Shown here piece by piece: positions 19,731-27,313 of a DNA stretch of 64,000 nt. The DNA is taken from NCBI GenBank assembly GCA_017650905.1, contig JAGCDZ010000100.1, positions 124,001-188,000 on the forward strand, in the 5' to 3' direction. Position numbers and translations under genes: made by a program. Position 1 is the stretch's first letter. Each line of letters opens with the position of its first letter. The notes beneath the pieces are model-generated. The model worked only from the letters and a program-made list of their open reading frames with translations. It was not told where the DNA came from and made no database searches. The DNA is from Prevotella sp. GTDB lineage: Bacteria; Bacteroidota; Bacteroidia; Bacteroidales; Bacteroidaceae.

Positions 19731-20138
19731 ATGGCGAAATCGCCACAATTAAATAATATGGCAAAGAAAAGTGAGATAATAGTAAAGAATGTCAGTATCA
19801 GGACGATGAAAGTCAATGGTACTGATTACCTCTGCATCACGGACATTGCCAAGCAGAAGAATGAGGTTGAACCTAAGGATGTTGTCAAGAACTGGATGCG
19901 CCAGAAAAATACCCTGGAATATTTAGGTCTTTGGGAGAGATTGCATAACCCTGCATTTAAAGGGGTCGAATTCAACCCCCTTTTGGCTGAGGCAGGTAGT
20001 AACTCCTTTACTATGAGTCCTTCGAGATGGGTGGAATTAACTGCTGCTAAAGGTGAACGCCTGGTGAAACTCAACCAGATTGCCATTCAGCAGATGCGGG
20101 TACTGAACGATAATGAAGGTCGTAAACTGTTGAAGTAA
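19731..20138 (+). CDS. short KilA-N domain protein
   Basis: 135 residues; a second in-frame ATG at 19758 gives MAKKSEIIVKN and is equally likely as the start. The sequence reads as a KilA-N DNA-binding domain (TDYLCITDIAKQKN, VVKNWMRQKNTLEYLGLWE, FNPLLAEAGSNSF, SPSRWVELT), found in phage, plasmid and accessory bacterial genes. After SPSRWVELT-AAKG it goes directly to GERLVKLNQIAIQQMRVL. The central part usual in longer relatives (their G-R-Y-G-G-T-Y and E-F-A-S-W region) is absent, so this is an internally deleted or minimal form. It sits between two 22-bp arrays. It may regulate nearby accessory genes; no direct evidence. Confidence 0.8.
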   Translation: MAKSPQLNNMAKKSEIIVKNVSIRTMKVNGTDYLCITDIAKQKNEVEPKDVVKNWMRQKNTLEYLGLWERLHNPAFKGVEFNPLLAEAGSNSFTMSPSRWVELTAAKGERLVKLNQIAIQQMRVLNDNEGRKLLK

Positions 20139-20203
20139 AGAGATAAAAAATGTGACAGATGTAATGAGACGAAGAAAAGACGATATAAGACCCCTGAAAA
20201 CTT

Positions 20204-20277
20204 GACTCGAGTCAAACGATGAAATGACTCGATTCAAGCGATGAAATGAGTCGAGTCAAACGATTGAACGAGTCGAC
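20204..20277. repeat. 22-bp period array, 3.4 units
   Basis: Units GACTCGAGTC-AAACGATGAAAT, GACTCGATTC-AAGCGATGAAAT and GAGTCGAGTC-AAACGATTGAAC (hyphen marks the palindromic core), then a partial GAGTCGAC. The core GACTCGAGTC is a palindrome. A degenerate leader (ATGTGACAGATGTAATGA) lies about 54 bp upstream, right after the KilA-N stop. Confidence 0.85.
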
Positions 20278-20341
20278 TGGGGTCTCAGGAACAGAGAATA
20301 AGAGCAACAAAAAAAGATATGACAAGATAAAGGAATAATAT

Positions 20342-20611
20342 ATGAGTGAAGATATAAACGATAAAAAAAAGTCTGCTGATATCGTTAGCGAGCCTGAAGC
20401 AGGATTGGCATTGAAGGAAGAATCCTTCTGTGGTTCTGATTCAGAGACTGACTATGATTTTCAGGGAAAGGACTTTGGCTATGCAAGGACGTTGGACGAG
20501 TTGGAGCATGCCCTTGATGAGGCAGATTCTGAACGTAACGATCCCACGAAGTGGATTTCATCTATTGAGTTTCACACTCGACTGGAAAAAAGGTATCCAT
20601 GGCTAAGGTAG
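20342..20611 (+). CDS. putative antitoxin of a RelE/ParE-type pair
   Basis: 89 residues, acidic and Ser/Asp-rich, with a central KDFGYARTLDELEHALDEAD stretch likely to form helix and a C-terminus ending WLR. It overlaps the following RelE/ParE-like gene by 13 bp, the usual order antitoxin then toxin. No clear DNA-binding fold is visible, so autoregulation is not certain. A leader-like GATATGACAAGATAAAGG precedes its ATG. Antitoxin identity rests on position and size more than on sequence. Confidence 0.7.
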   Translation: MSEDINDKKKSADIVSEPEAGLALKEESFCGSDSETDYDFQGKDFGYARTLDELEHALDEADSERNDPTKWISSIEFHTRLEKRYPWLR

Positions 20612-20922
20612 TCTGGCGAGAGAAAGCCTCGCTTTTATTAGAGGCGCATCTTGACTACGCGTTGACGGAGTTTGGCCAAAAGGCTGTAAGCAATTGGTAC
20701 AGAGACATTCAGCGTATTGAGACCCGTATGGCAATGCATCCGGAGTCATTCACACCAGAACCGTTGCTTGCCCATAGAGGTAAAGTGTATCGAGGAGCGA
20801 TTATAATGAAGAATTTCAAGTTGATCCATTATTACGATAAGGATTGCGATACAGTCTATATAGACTATATTTGGGACATGAGGATGATCCCCGCCAAGTT
20901 AAGAAAGATGAAGTTAGAGTAA
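20599..20922 (+). CDS. RelE/ParE family toxin
   Basis: 107 residues. The layout is that of the RelE/ParE superfamily: helical N-terminus (VVWREKASLLLEAHLDYA), an R-I-E-T-R region, then the beta-rich half with YRGAIIMKNFKLIHYYD and VYIDYIWDMRM-P. Family members are mRNA interferases or gyrase poisons; the sequence alone does not say which. It overlaps the antitoxin gene and ends 10 bp before the next copy of the leader and the start of the second giant gene. Confidence 0.85.
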   Translation: MAKVVWREKASLLLEAHLDYALTEFGQKAVSNWYRDIQRIETRMAMHPESFTPEPLLAHRGKVYRGAIIMKNFKLIHYYDKDCDTVYIDYIWDMRMIPAKLRKMKLE

Positions 20923-20931
20923 CGACGATAT

Positions 20932-23900
20932 ATGACACAAGATATGAAGAAAGATATGATATTACACACAATAGGTAAACGATTAGTACGTAACGTACGC
21001 ACTCTTTGTCCGTCACGTGCAAACTCCCAGTACGTCTTGTCCGGACTGCGTAACCTCAATAACAAAGACATTACGGCTCGTCGCTCACGAGATTACGGCA
21101 CGTACCTCACGACATTACGGTTCGTTGTACCCCTGCTCATGGTACTAACCTTAGGGGCCACCACGGCGTGGGGACAGACGGATTATTCAGGAGTATGGTA
21201 TATCGCCAGCGGTGGTAATACTAAAGAATCTGGTGGTTATACATATAGTAGTAGCACACCCGCTTCCAATTTCTACCTTGTGCCAACATGTGGGCCTGCT
21301 GTTGCAGCCAACAAATCGGATGTCTTCCACGACAACACTGGAGAACAAGAACCTTTCCTTACGACCTGTAAGATTGGTCAGGATAACGAGGCGGTATGGG
21401 TGTTGAAGCAGGTTACGGATGATGATGGCACTTTCTATTACGTCATACATGTCAAGACAAACAAATATGTGGTCTATGATCCTTACTTTACAGGCTATTC
21501 GGATCCTTCTACTGACGGCAATTGGCGAAGAAAGTGTATGCACCTGCAGTCATCATCGGATGAAAATGCCAAATTCGTAGTTGGGGAAAGGGATGAAGCA
21601 AATTATTTTATACCGAAAGTTTTTAAAGATAAAACACCGGGTAAAAAAACGCCTTACATATTTTGGAACATTTCTGATGGAAACAAAAACAACAGACAAG
21701 GCCAAGGCGCTAGTAACTATTGGAATGGACTTGTGGGATTGTATGGTCTTGATAATAATAGCTTAGTATTGGATCCCAACTCGAGATGGCAATTTGAAAC
21801 TGCTCACCTTGCCGCCCCAACCATCAGTGACGTAAGCGCTTCCAACACCATTACCATCACCGATGCCAACAGTCTGCCTGCGGGTTATACTATACGCTAT
21901 ACCACAGGTGACGGCACCCAAAATGCTCCTACTGCCACAACAGGAACAGAGTATTCCGGTGCCATCGACGTGACAAGTAGTATGACTGTCAAAGCCGTTG
22001 TTGTGCGTTATGGCATTGTACTGACCAATGTGGCCTCCAAGGCTGTATCCCCTGCCGTCGAGTCTCCCACTGTGACCAACAACTTCGATGGCACCATCTC
22101 GTTGAACACTGCCACTCCTGGCGCCACGATATATTACACAACTAACGGTGACACCCCAGACAATAACAGTACACAATACGTTAATACGCCCTTCTCTTTG
22201 GGCAATGCCACGGTCATCAAAGCTATCGCCTATCTGGGTTCAGTATCTTCCGTTGTGACAACATACAATGTGCCGCAGTACACTACTCCTACCATCAGTT
22301 TCAACGACGCCACATCTCAGATTACCATCAACGGTCTAACTGGTGCCACTATCTATTATACCACTGACGGCAGTACTCCGACGGCAAGTAACTATACAGG
22401 CACTGGCACCACTACTGTCACCATCAATAACGTTTCTTCTGCCACCACCGTCAAGGCCATCGCCACTCATGCTGGCTACCTTGCTTCCGATGTGGAAACA
22501 TTAGCTATTGCTCAGGTGGCCACGCCAACCATCCAAAGCGATGGCAACAACGGCATTTCCATCACCTGCGCCACCGAGGGTGCTACTATCTACTACACTA
22601 CAGATGGTAGCACTCCCACGACCTCAAGCACCGAATACACCGGGTCTCTGACGGAGAATGTCAGTGGTGTCACCATCAAGGTCATTGCCGTCAAGGAGAA
22701 TATGATTCCCTCAGCGGTAGGTAGTGGTACTGTGACACTTGCATGCTCTAACCCAACATTCGCCCGCATAGGAAAAACAGTTGCTATTTCTTGCAGTTTC
22801 CCAACAAGTGGCGTTACCATTCGATATACTATAGGAGGAGTTGACCCAGGCAATTCAAGTAATGTGTATTCTGGAGTTGTTGATGTTTCATCGGAAACAT
22901 TACCTATTACCGTCAAGGCATACGCATCAGCAGCAGGATACTTGGACTCTGAAATTGCTACTTATACAATTACGTCGTTTGGCAGTGGTACGGCTGAAGA
23001 TCCTTATACCATTGCTTCTTCTCAAGAGTTTAAAGAATTCATATCGAATGTAAATGCAGATTCTGGTAATGCTGCCGCATACTATCAGATTAAAGGCGAT
23101 ATTGATGCAAGTGGAAGCAGTGCAATAACAAGAGCGTTCACAGGTACACTGGAAGGAACTGCCAAGGCTGATGGCACATTCTATACCATAAGTAACCTTG
23201 ACCATGCCCTGTTCAACACTATTAATGGTGGTACTGTGAAAAATGTAATACTTGATGATGTGAGCGTCAGTGGTAGCGGCAATGTAGGTGCTATTGCCAA
23301 TGAAGCCACAGGTGACAGTCGCATCTATAACTGCGGCATTCTGAGCGGTTCAGTAGGCGGCCAAGATTATGTTGGCGGTTTGGTGGGGCTTCTTGATGGA
23401 AGTTCGCGCGTCATCAACTGCTTCAGTTATGCCGACATTACGAGTGGCTCCGTTAAGGCTGGAATAGTGGGATACAATAATGTTGCAACCGTTTATACTA
23501 ACATTCAGACCATGGTGATGAACTGTATGTTTTATGGCGATATCGACGATAACAGCGGTAGTGTTTATCCAATCTATGGTGGCACAGAAATCAGTAATGA
23601 TTACAACAACGGCACTAGTAAACGACTCAATAACTATAACTACTTCCTCTATGAGGCACCTTTCAGCGTGGGTAATCATATCACACAATACAACAGCGCC
23701 CTTGCAGCGGAGGGGCGTTTCCTGGTGCGCTTTGAATTCTATCGCCACCTACTCAACTCCACCCGAGAATTGGCGGCATGGTACGCCACAGGTAATGCCA
23801 ATAACGGCAAAGGTGTAGGGGCTGCCAACAAGATGGCAAAATGGGTACTCGACAAAAGTATTGCGCCTTATCCTATTCTGAAGGTGCAAGATACTTACCC

Positions 23901-26322
23901 ATCGGTGGTCAACTATGCACCCAGCGAAGTGATGATAGATGCCGACAACGAACACCGTAACGAAGGGCGAAAGTTAGGAACTTTGACGGTGAACATCAGT
24001 ATAGGGTCAGGTTATCCCACAGGCGCTGCCATCAAAACAGGCAAAAGCCAAATCACACTTACTCGCACCGACAAAGACCCCGACAACTATAATTTCAACT
24101 ATGACAAGATACAACTGCCCTATTACAATGAGGTGGGTACAGGCAACTGTACGCACAACAAAGCGGTGACTGGATGGAAAATTACAAGTATGACAAACGG
24201 TACGCAGGGAACCTTTACTGCTTCAGACACTTGGGATGGCTATAACTTCGCTGACCGTGCCCATTATGCAAAAGATCTCAATGGCACGAGCGGTCGCGTT
24301 TTTTCACAAGGTGGCTACTTCAACGTACCCGAAGGAGTGACGGCCATTAACATCGAACCATATTGGGCCAATGCCGTCTATCTCTCCGACGCTTGCTACG
24401 ACCGTTATGGATACGGTGCCACTGATGACTTGACACAGGTAGGTGGTGGTCAACGCTACACCGGCGGTAACACCTATTCCATTAATGGTGACAATCAAGT
24501 GGTATACACCACTATTGCCAACGCACTTGGAGGACTTAGCAATGCCTCTTCGGTCTATGACAATGCTGTAGTGCTGGTGGGCAACTACCACCATAGTGAT
24601 GGTATAGGAGGTGGAGCCGGAAATGAGTTGGCATCGAACAAAGACAAGGCTTTTACCATCATGTCGATTGACCTCAATGAGGACAACGAACCCGATTACA
24701 GCCTTATCTTCCGAAGTGGCAAGCAGAAGACAGTTTCTCCCATTCGCTACGATTTTATTAATGTGCCAGCCATGGCTATGGCGCATAAGATGGCCACCCA
24801 TGGTGACCTTGCCATTCCCGGCAACTGCAAACCCCTGGGATGGTTTGAAATCACCACTACGGCGTTGATGCGTTTCAACCAATTTGAATACGACAGCGAG
24901 TCGAAAAAGATCGAAGCCCCAATTATCCTGATGGGCGGTGTTATCGAACAGTTTGTCTCAACGAATGGTAATCCTCCAAATCCCTGGCGAACCAATTACC
25001 TACTGTTTGGCGACAATGTGTGGTTCAAGGTATGCAGTAATGGATGCCACATGGAGAAAACCTATGGAACACCTCACATACCTATTTCTGTCACTGGTGG
25101 CGACTATGAAGAGTTCTACCTGTCTGGCTTTTTTGCCCCCAAAGCGGTTGCTGCTGACGACAATGCCGAAGGATATATCGACGGAGGCCGCTTCGGTGAG
25201 GTGGCCGGTGGCGGACAGGAGGAAATCAAGGGCAACGTCACGTGGCTCATCGACCATGCCGATATTGAGAATTTCTATGCCGGAGGTATCAATGCTGCAA
25301 AGAGTATAAAAGGTGACATTTCCACTACTATTAAGAACAGTCATGTGGGAGTGTTTTGCGGTGGACCTAAGTTTGGTGATATGGCATCTGGAAAAACTAT
25401 TGGGGTCACTGCTAACAACTGTACCTTCGGCACTTATTTCGGAGCGGGCTTCGGAGGCACGTCCTCTTATAAGGATCAGGTTTACAATGTATACCAAAAG
25501 TTAAACTATAACGAGTGGAATACTAAATTAACATCAAACTATAAAAGCAATACCCGAGGTTATTATAAGGTGGATGCATCAAAGGACATTGACGGAATAC
25601 TTTACGACTATGAGTATGAGTTGTTTGGTGGCTCCACTGGCAACGTCCACCGTCTGTATATGCTGTATGCCTCCTTCTCGAAAGCACAGACCAACAACGC
25701 CTCATCCACTTTAACTGGCTGCACAGTGACTGGTAACTTCTATGGTGCCGGCTCGTTGGGCGCTGTGGTTGGTGACGTCACATCTACATTAAACAATACC
25801 CAGGTGCTCGGAAGCGCCTTTGGTGCAGGCTATTCGGTGACGATACCCAAGGTCGATGTTCGCAATCTCGGTAGTTTCGATCCCGAGCCCTCATATAACG
25901 AAACTACCGCTGTGTATGTAAAGGCTGGTTTCCCCGGCACGACACAGTATGAATGGACGACAGTGGAAAGTCTCTCGTCGGATGATAACGCCCTGAACGA
26001 TACAGATCATACCATCAAAACAAAGTTGCCGACCACTGGTCTCGGGTCGGTGACTGGAAATGTCACCCTCACCATCAAGGGCTACAGCGAAGTAGGCGGC
26101 AATGTCTTTGGTGGCGGCGAATCGAGTAGTGTCATAGGGGCTGGCAATAAAGTCACCGTCAACATAGAGGGCAATACCCAGATCCTCGGTAATGTCTTTG
26201 GTGGTGGCGATAAGGGTGTCGTGGAAGGCAGCACGCAGGTGAATATAGGAGAAATACCGACTAGCAGTAGTGGCTCAGGTAGCGGCTCTGGCGGTGAATC
26301 AGGCGGTGGCTCTGGTAATTGA
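20932..26322 (+). CDS. giant secreted protein: chitobiase-C-like repeats plus Y/F-G-G-G region
   Basis: 1796 residues. The export signal is unusual: about 63 basic residues come before the hydrophobic stretch FVVPLLMVLTLGATTAWGQ (about 64-82), and part of this region (20989-21120) is a 22-bp repeat array read in three frames. No shorter start would retain basic residues before the hydrophobic core. After a domain of unknown type (about 83-290) come five repeats resembling the chitobiase/hexosaminidase C-terminal Ig-like module (ATIYYTTDGSTPT) to about residue 683. Next is a GLUG-like beta-helix stretch (GGLVGLLDGSSRVINC) and a long domain of unknown type. From about 1420 come YAGG, YGAGS and VFGGG repeats. 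It ends in a Gly/Ser tail without a type IX sorting domain. Function is unknown; a surface-binding or adhesive role is likely. Confidence 0.82.
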   Translation: MTQDMKKDMILHTIGKRLVRNVRTLCPSRANSQYVLSGLRNLNNKDITARRSRDYGTYLTTLRFVVPLLMVLTLGATTAWGQTDYSGVWYIASGGNTKESGGYTYSSSTPASNFYLVPTCGPAVAANKSDVFHDNTGEQEPFLTTCKIGQDNEAVWVLKQVTDDDGTFYYVIHVKTNKYVVYDPYFTGYSDPSTDGNWRRKCMHLQSSSDENAKFVVGERDEANYFIPKVFKDKTPGKKTPYIFWNISDGNKNNRQGQGASNYWNGLVGLYGLDNNSLVLDPNSRWQFETAHLAAPTISDVSASNTITITDANSLPAGYTIRYTTGDGTQNAPTATTGTEYSGAIDVTSSMTVKAVVVRYGIVLTNVASKAVSPAVESPTVTNNFDGTISLNTATPGATIYYTTNGDTPDNNSTQYVNTPFSLGNATVIKAIAYLGSVSSVVTTYNVPQYTTPTISFNDATSQITINGLTGATIYYTTDGSTPTASNYTGTGTTTVTINNVSSATTVKAIATHAGYLASDVETLAIAQVATPTIQSDGNNGISITCATEGATIYYTTDGSTPTTSSTEYTGSLTENVSGVTIKVIAVKENMIPSAVGSGTVTLACSNPTFARIGKTVAISCSFPTSGVTIRYTIGGVDPGNSSNVYSGVVDVSSETLPITVKAYASAAGYLDSEIATYTITSFGSGTAEDPYTIASSQEFKEFISNVNADSGNAAAYYQIKGDIDASGSSAITRAFTGTLEGTAKADGTFYTISNLDHALFNTINGGTVKNVILDDVSVSGSGNVGAIANEATGDSRIYNCGILSGSVGGQDYVGGLVGLLDGSSRVINCFSYADITSGSVKAGIVGYNNVATVYTNIQTMVMNCMFYGDIDDNSGSVYPIYGGTEISNDYNNGTSKRLNNYNYFLYEAPFSVGNHITQYNSALAAEGRFLVRFEFYRHLLNSTRELAAWYATGNANNGKGVGAANKMAKWVLDKSIAPYPILKVQDTYPSVVNYAPSEVMIDADNEHRNEGRKLGTLTVNISIGSGYPTGAAIKTGKSQITLTRTDKDPDNYNFNYDKIQLPYYNEVGTGNCTHNKAVTGWKITSMTNGTQGTFTASDTWDGYNFADRAHYAKDLNGTSGRVFSQGGYFNVPEGVTAINIEPYWANAVYLSDACYDRYGYGATDDLTQVGGGQRYTGGNTYSINGDNQVVYTTIANALGGLSNASSVYDNAVVLVGNYHHSDGIGGGAGNELASNKDKAFTIMSIDLNEDNEPDYSLIFRSGKQKTVSPIRYDFINVPAMAMAHKMATHGDLAIPGNCKPLGWFEITTTALMRFNQFEYDSESKKIEAPIILMGGVIEQFVSTNGNPPNPWRTNYLLFGDNVWFKVCSNGCHMEKTYGTPHIPISVTGGDYEEFYLSGFFAPKAVAADDNAEGYIDGGRFGEVAGGGQEEIKGNVTWLIDHADIENFYAGGINAAKSIKGDISTTIKNSHVGVFCGGPKFGDMASGKTIGVTANNCTFGTYFGAGFGGTSSYKDQVYNVYQKLNYNEWNTKLTSNYKSNTRGYYKVDASKDIDGILYDYEYELFGGSTGNVHRLYMLYASFSKAQTNNASSTLTGCTVTGNFYGAGSLGAVVGDVTSTLNNTQVLGSAFGAGYSVTIPKVDVRNLGSFDPEPSYNETTAVYVKAGFPGTTQYEWTTVESLSSDDNALNDTDHTIKTKLPTTGLGSVTGNVTLTIKGYSEVGGNVFGGGESSSVIGAGNKVTVNIEGNTQILGNVFGGGDKGVVEGSTQVNIGEIPTSSSGSGSGSGGESGGGSGN
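20989..21120. repeat. 22-bp period array inside the 5' end of the giant gene
   Basis: Six units of 22 bp start at 20989, 21011, 21033, 21055, 21077 and 21099. The last three each end ATTACGG (TTACGG at 21071, 21093, 21115); the first three begin CGTAAC, CGTCAC and CGTCTT. It starts 57 bp after the leader ATG. As 22 is not divisible by 3, the encoded residues are not repetitive. Confidence 0.75.
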
Positions 26323-26349
26323 AGAATGAAGAATAAAAAGAAATAAAAT

Positions 26350-27000
26350 ATGGATGTAGCATTTCTTTTAGACAAGTACTTTAAGGGAGCGAAGAACGTC
26401 TCGATAGACGTGTTTGATGCGCAGACATTAAACACCGTCTATAAGGATGTCATCAATGCGATGACATCCCACTTCGAGATTGAAATCAGCGTTCTTCAGG
26501 CCCTGAGTTACTGTCTTTACGAGATGATGGATAACGTCCATATTCATTCCGGTAAGCCGTTGGGTACGGCAATGACGTATTATGACGGCCCTCAACATAC
26601 GCTTTGCATATTGATTGCCGATGATGGAATGGGTATCAGAGCATCTTTGTCAGAGAATGAGAAATATAAGGACATCACAGAGGCCGACGCTCTTCGATTG
26701 TGTCTTGAAGATCAGATAACAGACGGAAAGGGTATGGGATTTGGACTTTACACGACATCGAAACTTGTGGACAGTATCGGCAAGAAGTTCATTTTGCATT
26801 CGGGTACCCATAAACTGGTTGTAGAAGACAACAAGACCTCTGTGATAGAAAATGGTTTTTGGCAGGGAACACTTATCTATATGGAGATAGGCACTGCGAC
26901 AGAGATTGACCCGGGTCAGGTGGTTGACCATCGGACTGATGTGGAGGAAGAATATAATGAGAGTTTTATTGAAACTGGAGAATTAGAATCGTTATGGTAG
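26350..27000 (+). CDS. histidine-kinase-like ATPase (HATPase) protein, anti-sigma-like
   Basis: 216 residues with a stand-alone GHKL ATP-binding domain: N-box EMMDNVHIHS (58-67), G1 box DDGMGI (91-96), G2 box GKGMGFGLY (126-134). There is no phosphoacceptor His domain, sensor or membrane segment, so it fits soluble anti-sigma kinases (SpoIIAB/RsbW style) or similar switch ATPases rather than a two-component sensor. Its last 7 bp overlap the following STAS-like gene, strongly suggesting translational coupling and direct interaction. It sits between two giant repeat-protein genes. A role in controlling them is inference. Confidence 0.8.
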   Translation: MDVAFLLDKYFKGAKNVSIDVFDAQTLNTVYKDVINAMTSHFEIEISVLQALSYCLYEMMDNVHIHSGKPLGTAMTYYDGPQHTLCILIADDGMGIRASLSENEKYKDITEADALRLCLEDQITDGKGMGFGLYTTSKLVDSIGKKFILHSGTHKLVVEDNKTSVIENGFWQGTLIYMEIGTATEIDPGQVVDHRTDVEEEYNESFIETGELESLW

Positions 27001-27293
27001 AATTTAAGTTTATAGAATACGGGACAGATTTTGGAACGCGCGATATGGGACAGAAGTTGCGCCAAAAACTGCTGGCACTCATAGAAACTGGTGAGAAGGT
27101 CGTTCTTGACTTCACCGGTGTCAATGTGGTGTCTAACTCGTTTGCGGATGAGTGCATTGCAAAGTTGCTGCTTGAAATGCCTCTGGATGAACTTAAGCGC
27201 CATACGACTTTCTGTGGCTTGAACCCGATAGCTGAACGTAGCATATTAGTGGCACTCCAGCGCAGATATAAGGTGATTGGAAAGAAGAATTGA
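26994..27293 (+). CDS. STAS-like (DUF4325-type) protein
   Basis: 99 residues. The sequence (YGTDFGTRDMGQKLRQKL, VVLDFTGVNVVSNSFADE, FCGLNPIAERSILVALQRR) matches the STAS-like DUF4325 family, which has the fold of anti-anti-sigma factors. The LDFTGVNVVSNSF stretch occupies the place where STAS antagonists carry the phosphorylated Ser loop. It overlaps the HATPase gene by 7 bp, reproducing the kinase/antagonist pairing of partner-switch modules. An orphan paralogue about 85% identical by eye lies 12 kb downstream, with Ala in place of the second Ser of the loop. Confidence 0.8.
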   Translation: MVEFKFIEYGTDFGTRDMGQKLRQKLLALIETGEKVVLDFTGVNVVSNSFADECIAKLLLEMPLDELKRHTTFCGLNPIAERSILVALQRRYKVIGKKN

Positions 27294-27313
27294 AAAGAAT
27301 AACAGACGACGAT

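Noticed and set aside
19572..20277. Possible CRISPR array
   Set aside because: The 22-bp units follow each other directly without unique spacers, are degenerate, and no cas genes are present.
18215..20931. Insertion sequence or integron with integrase
   Set aside because: No transposase, integrase or terminal inverted repeats with target duplication are visible; only the repeated leaders support a cassette idea, which is kept as a hypothesis.
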